From Burkholderiaceae bacterium (lineage in GTDB: Bacteria; Pseudomonadota; Gammaproteobacteria; Burkholderiales; Burkholderiaceae), in assembly GCA_947380285.1 (NCBI GenBank), contig CANCQD010000087.1, forward strand, positions 1 through 10,264: 10,264 nt of DNA, read 5' to 3'. Made by a program: the position numbers and the translations under genes. The notes beneath the pieces were generated by a model. That model was not told the origin of the DNA. It saw only the letters and a list, made by a program, of their open reading frames with translations, and ran no database searches. Positions 6,649 through 10,264 of this stretch are shown here, piece after piece; position 1 is the stretch's first letter, and the number at the start of each line of letters is the position of its first letter.

Positions 6649-9105
6649 CTAGCGCAAGCGTGCTGCACACTTTTTTTCAACAGCGCTTAATAAAGCACTC
6701 ATTACTGCATCAATTTGGGGATCTTGTAATGTTTCATTAGGGTTTAAGAGGGTTATGCGGAAAGCTAAACTCTTCTCATCGTCCGCCATACTGCTTGAAC
6801 CAGCCTTAGGTTTGAATTCATCAAATAGTTGAATATTGCGAACAAAATTCTGCTTGCTTGCGTTCATTGCATCCAATAATGTTTGCGCAGAAACGTTTTG
6901 TTTTACTACAAGTGCTAAATCACGTTGAACAGCTGGAAACTTGCTGAGTTCCTCAGGAACTGGTAAACCGAGTTCGCGTATAGGATCTAGATTCAACTCA
7001 AATAAAACTGGTGCTTGCGACAACTCATAGGCTTGTTGCAAGCCTGGATGTAATTCACCAATCCAACCGATGGAAATATTATTCTTGCCAACTCTTAAGA
7101 AAACTTGTGCTGAGCGTCCTGGATGCAAAGCTGGGTGTTGAGCGGCTTCCGTTACAAAATGTAGCGGGTCTAAAACACGCTCAAGATCACCCTTTACATC
7201 AAAGTAATCTACCGCACGTGTTGCATTGGCCCATTGCTCAGGTACAAATGATCCATAGGCAAGGCCACCCATTTTTTGCGGCTGATGAAAGCCAGCTACT
7301 TTGCCAGCCTCTTCTTGAACATTAGCGTCGCGCTTAAATACACGACCAGTCTCAAATAATCGTACACGCCCTGCTCCGCGATTCAGATTAGCTTTGAGGT
7401 TATTGAGTAAACCGCCCCATAAAGTGCTGCGCATCACGCCATATTGGCTAGCAATCGGGTTTAGGACTGTGATGATATCTTTTTCAGTGGCGCCAGTTAA
7501 ACGCTGTTCACTTTCAAGATCCGTGAACCCAAAGTTCACAGCCTCTTGGTATCCCTGTAAAGCTAAACGCTGGCGCAGTAAATGAATACCGCGCTTAGCT
7601 TCTGATTTGGCACTCATCTTGAGTGAAGCGATCGGAGGTTGATCAGGAATATTTTCAAAGCCGTACATGCGCGCGACTTCTTCAATGAGATCTTCTTCAA
7701 TTTCAATATCAAAACGGTAGCTTGGTGGCGTTACAACAAATGCATCACCCTCTTGTTTGAATTCAAAACCAAGACGCTGAAATATATCGACAACTACTTC
7801 CGTGGTGAGCGGTATACCAATGACCTTTTCAGCTCTAGCCAAACGCATTTTGACTGGCTTACGTTCTGGAATGTTCAAAACTTGATCATCAACTGGGCCA
7901 GCTTGGCCACCACAAACCTCAAGAATGAGTGAAGATAGATACTCTAAGCAATTGACAGTATTTTTTGGATCGACACCACGCTCAAAGCGATGGGCCGCAT
8001 CGGTGCTGAAATTAAAGCGACGCGCACGCCCCTGAATAGCGGATGGCAACCAGTAAGCAGCTTCAACATAAACATTCTTGGTGTCATCAGATACGGCGCA
8101 ATGGTTCCCGCCCATAATGCCGGCTAAAGCTACTGGACCCGATTGATCGGCAACTACACCGGCATCTTGCATCTTGCCTGCAGAATCTGGGCCTTGCAAA
8201 GTGACTGTTTGGCCATTTAACAGCTCGACTGTTTCACCAGCTTTAGCCCAACGAACCGTGATATCGCCCTTTAACTTATCGATATCAAATACGTGGGTAG
8301 GCTGACCCATTTCTAACATGACATAGTTAGAGAGATCCACTAATGCAGAAATACTTCTTTGGCCAGCACGCAATAAACGCTGGACAATCCATTCCGGAGT
8401 TTTAGCTTGAGGATTTACTCCATTAAGCACGCGACCAGCAAAACGTCCGCAAAGCTCTTTGTTCTCTACAGTAACTTTGCGCTTTTCTTCAATTGTGACT
8501 TCTGGCTTATTCCACTTAGGAGCGCAAAGTGCTGCGCCAGTAATAGCAGATACCTCTCTGGCCATACCCACTAGCGAGAGACAGTCCGCTTTGTTTGGCG
8601 TTAACTTAATAACGAAGATTTGATCGTCAAGATCTAAGTATTCACGAATATCTTTTCCTACCGGGGCATCTGTAGGCAGCTCAAGAATGCCTTCGTGATC
8701 GTCACCTAGGCCGAGCTCACGACCTGAGCACAACATACCTTGACTCTCTACACCACGCAGTTTGCCTACCTTAATCATGAAAGGCTTGCCACCCGCTTCA
8801 GCTGGAGGCAATTCAGCGCCAACCATGGCACATGGAATTTTGATGCCAGCACGCGCATTGGGGGCACCACAAACGATTTGTAATTCTTGGCCAGTGCCAG
8901 CATCGACTTTACAGACACGTAAACGATCGGCATCAGGGTGTTGCTCAGCAGAAAGGATCTGCGCAATCACAATCTTGGTAAAAGCCGGAGCTACTGAGTG
9001 TTGCTCCTCAACCTCTAAACCAGCCATTGTCATTGCATGACCAAGCGCATCGCTATCGAGCGATGGGTTTACATACTGACGAAGCCAAGATTCAGAAAAT
9101 TGCAT
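6649..9105 (-). CDS. pheT: Phenylalanyl-tRNA synthetase beta subunit
   Basis: An 818-residue beta subunit of the alpha2beta2 enzyme that charges tRNA-Phe in the cytoplasm; beta carries tRNA binding and the editing site that hydrolyses Tyr-tRNA-Phe. Domains in order: the N-terminal SESWLRQYVNP segment (4-14); the EMAP-like tRNA-binding OB fold about 44-155 (QHPDADRLRVCKVDAG, CGAPNARAG, GMLCSGRELGL); the B3/B4 editing domain about 211-395 (SISALVDLSNYVMLEMGQPTHVFD, then RRFNFSTDAAHRFERGVDP); the B5 domain about 415-485; the catalytic-like core about 490-700; and a C-terminal FDX-ACB anticodon-binding domain about 725-818 (SKFPAVQRDLALVV). The length is normal for the family and the frame unbroken. 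It starts 34 bases after pheS with only a weak Shine-Dalgarno (AAGATCG), consistent with coupling to pheS translation. Confidence 0.98.
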   Translation of the reverse strand: MQFSESWLRQYVNPSLDSDALGHAMTMAGLEVEEQHSVAPAFTKIVIAQILSAEQHPDADRLRVCKVDAGTGQELQIVCGAPNARAGIKIPCAMVGAELPPAEAGGKPFMIKVGKLRGVESQGMLCSGRELGLGDDHEGILELPTDAPVGKDIREYLDLDDQIFVIKLTPNKADCLSLVGMAREVSAITGAALCAPKWNKPEVTIEEKRKVTVENKELCGRFAGRVLNGVNPQAKTPEWIVQRLLRAGQRSISALVDLSNYVMLEMGQPTHVFDIDKLKGDITVRWAKAGETVELLNGQTVTLQGPDSAGKMQDAGVVADQSGPVALAGIMGGNHCAVSDDTKNVYVEAAYWLPSAIQGRARRFNFSTDAAHRFERGVDPKNTVNCLEYLSSLILEVCGGQAGPVDDQVLNIPERKPVKMRLARAEKVIGIPLTTEVVVDIFQRLGFEFKQEGDAFVVTPPSYRFDIEIEEDLIEEVARMYGFENIPDQPPIASLKMSAKSEAKRGIHLLRQRLALQGYQEAVNFGFTDLESEQRLTGATEKDIITVLNPIASQYGVMRSTLWGGLLNNLKANLNRGAGRVRLFETGRVFKRDANVQEEAGKVAGFHQPQKMGGLAYGSFVPEQWANATRAVDYFDVKGDLERVLDPLHFVTEAAQHPALHPGRSAQVFLRVGKNNISIGWIGELHPGLQQAYELSQAPVLFELNLDPIRELGLPVPEELSKFPAVQRDLALVVKQNVSAQTLLDAMNASKQNFVRNIQLFDEFKPKAGSSSMADDEKSLAFRITLLNPNETLQDPQIDAVMSALLSAVEKKCAARLR

Positions 9106-9139
9106 AGCGCGATCTTATATTTAGTAATAAATAATTTGG

Positions 9140-10186
9140 TTATGCAGGAAACTGCGCTAAGAAACGGAGATCGTTTTCAAAGAAAAGGCGTAAATCATCT
9201 ACGCCATAACGCAACATCGTTAAGCGCTCAAGTCCAGAACCAAATGCAAAGCCTGTATAGCGCTCTGGATCAATGCCCATATTACGAAGCACGTTTGGAT
9301 GAACCTGCCCTGCACCAGAGATCTCTAACCAACGGCCGGCAAGCTTGCCACTACCAAAGGCCATATCAATTTCAGCAGAAGGTTCTGTGAATGGGAAATA
9401 CGAAGGGCGGAAACGAACTTTTAATTCATTCGTTTCAAAGAAGGTTCTCAAGAAATCGGTGTAAACACCTTTAAGATCGGCAAATGAAACACTCTCGGCA
9501 ATCCATAAACCTTCAACCTGATGGAACATCGGTGAATGCGTTGCATCGCTATCCACGCGATACGTTCTGCCTGGCGCAATCACTTTAATTGGGGGCATTA
9601 CATCAGCGTTGGCATATTTTTTAACATGCTCGCTCGCATAACGAACCTGAATCGGGCTGGTATGGGTGCGCAATAGCAAAGGCTTCTCATTGGAATCTTT
9701 GCCATCGATATAAAAGGTATCCTGCATTGAACGCGCAGGATGATTTTCTGGACTATTTAAGGCAGTGAAATTAAACCAATCAGTTTCAATTTCAGGGCCA
9801 TCTGCTACATCAAAACCAATCGAACGGAAGATGTCTTCAACACGTTCCCAAGTGCGCATCACTGGATGCAAGCTACCTACTGCTTGACCACGGCCAGGCA
9901 AGGAAACGTCAATCGACTCTGCCGCAAGACGCTGCATCAACACCGCATCAGCCAAAGCTTGGCGACGCTCTTGCAATACAGTCTCTACTTGAGTTTTGAT
10001 TTGATTAATTTGGGCGCCAGCACTCTTGCGCTCATCAGGCGACATTCCACCAAGCGCCTTTAAACGCTCAGTGAGAACACCTGACTTACCGAGATACTTG
10101 GCTTTCGCGTCCTCTAGAGCTGCCGCATCGGCAGCTCCGAGGAAATCACGTTTAGCATCCTCGACAATGTGGTCGAGAGAAACCAT
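9140..10186 (-). CDS. pheS: Phenylalanyl-tRNA synthetase alpha subunit
   Basis: A 348-residue catalytic subunit of PheRS, a class II synthetase. Residues 1-90 form the N-terminal coiled coil that contacts tRNA ([20 protein letters not shown]). The catalytic core has motif 1 ([20 protein letters not shown], 124-143), motif 2 (FHQVEGLW, 221-228) and motif 3 ([20 protein letters not shown], 312-331). Ala314 is the position known in E. coli as Ala294, which controls the size of the amino-acid pocket; alanine is the wild-type state. ATG 10186 lies 25 bases after the rplT stop and has no clear Shine-Dalgarno. The junction folds into alternative hairpins, which suggests coupling to rplT translation. 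Confidence 0.98.
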   Translation of the reverse strand: MVSLDHIVEDAKRDFLGAADAAALEDAKAKYLGKSGVLTERLKALGGMSPDERKSAGAQINQIKTQVETVLQERRQALADAVLMQRLAAESIDVSLPGRGQAVGSLHPVMRTWERVEDIFRSIGFDVADGPEIETDWFNFTALNSPENHPARSMQDTFYIDGKDSNEKPLLLRTHTSPIQVRYASEHVKKYANADVMPPIKVIAPGRTYRVDSDATHSPMFHQVEGLWIAESVSFADLKGVYTDFLRTFFETNELKVRFRPSYFPFTEPSAEIDMAFGSGKLAGRWLEISGAGQVHPNVLRNMGIDPERYTGFAFGSGLERLTMLRYGVDDLRLFFENDLRFLAQFPA

Positions 10187-10221
10187 TGCAGCTTAGTTTA
10201 GAAAACTAAGATTAAGCTGCA
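10187..10221 (-). promoter_or_regulatory. Competing hairpins at the rplT-pheS junction
   Basis: On the mRNA strand an inner perfect 8-bp stem CTTAGTTT-tct-AAACTAAG (10210-10192) and an outer perfect 9-bp stem TGCAGCTTA / TAAGCTGCA (10221-10213 with 10195-10187) share the bases at 10192-10195. They cannot both form in full. The outer stem includes the rplT stop codon region and ends directly at the pheS ATG. Neither is followed by a U-tract, so termination is unlikely. Confidence 0.6.
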
Positions 10222-10264
10222 GCGTTTACTACGGATTTGATCCGAGTAACCAAAGCAGCAAAAG
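10212..10264 (-). CDS. rplT: 50S ribosomal protein L20, C-terminal end only
   Basis: Only the last 17 codons before the TAA stop at 10214-10212 are inside the window, reading FAALVTRIKSVVNAAA. This fits the L20 C-terminus (E. coli ends FTALVEKAKAALA), and the position immediately upstream of pheS is the expected one in the infC-rpmI-rplT-pheST arrangement. L20 binds 23S rRNA early in 50S assembly and in other bacteria represses its own operon. The identification rests on this short match and on context. Confidence 0.85.
   Translation of the reverse strand, partial: FAALVTRIKSVVNAAA

Noticed and set aside
7011..9390. Several plus-strand open frames of 60-117 codons opposite pheT and pheS (for example 7011-7325, 7639-7932, 8762-9040, 9037-9390)
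   Set aside because: They lie entirely or mostly antisense to two well-matched synthetase genes, have no family-like motifs and lack ribosome-binding sites.

Overview
The window reads as a core chromosomal segment of a betaproteobacterium of the order Burkholderiales, most like Polynucleobacter. The evidence is the gene order rplT-pheS-pheT-ihfA-merR-tRNA-Pro, a short H-NS protein of the Burkholderia type (KYRNPsTGeTWTGRGKAPkWI), a monocistronic-looking sucA start, and moderate to low GC. The genus is inferred from sequence resemblance and was not searched.

Layout. Positions 1-2438 (minus) hold most of sucA, the E1 subunit of 2-oxoglutarate dehydrogenase; its C-terminus lies outside the window. 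A 300-base divergent intergenic region rich in dyad symmetries follows. Positions 2739-3437 (plus) encode an excisionase-type helix-turn-helix protein fused to a receiver-like domain; it ends at a strong bidirectional terminator shared with an hns-type gene (3522-3806, minus). Behind a very AT-rich hns promoter region come a hotdog thioesterase (3981-4394, minus) and a small winged-helix MarR-like regulator (4461-4811, minus). The regulator is preceded by a 16-codon reading frame (4842-4892) with a near-perfect Shine-Dalgarno sequence. A divergent gene, 4979-5521 (plus), encodes an unrecognised integral membrane protein. Positions 5522-5846 hold no convincing gene.

From 5847 to the right edge everything is on the minus strand and forms the conserved translation/nucleoid operon. 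In transcription order it is the rplT 3' end, pheS, pheT, ihfA, a MerR-family gene, and tRNA-Pro(GGG). The two PheRS subunits make the alpha2beta2 phenylalanyl-tRNA synthetase. IhfA is half of integration host factor. The tRNA probably rides on the same transcript.

The 2.4-5.8 kb part looks like the accessory segment, between two housekeeping blocks and ending at the 3' end of a tRNA gene. I found no CRISPR array, transposase, phage gene or defence system. The most interesting unexplained structures are small: the leader ORF ahead of the marR-like gene, two competing hairpins at the rplT-pheS junction, the hairpins in the sucA leader, and the orphan HTH-receiver protein.
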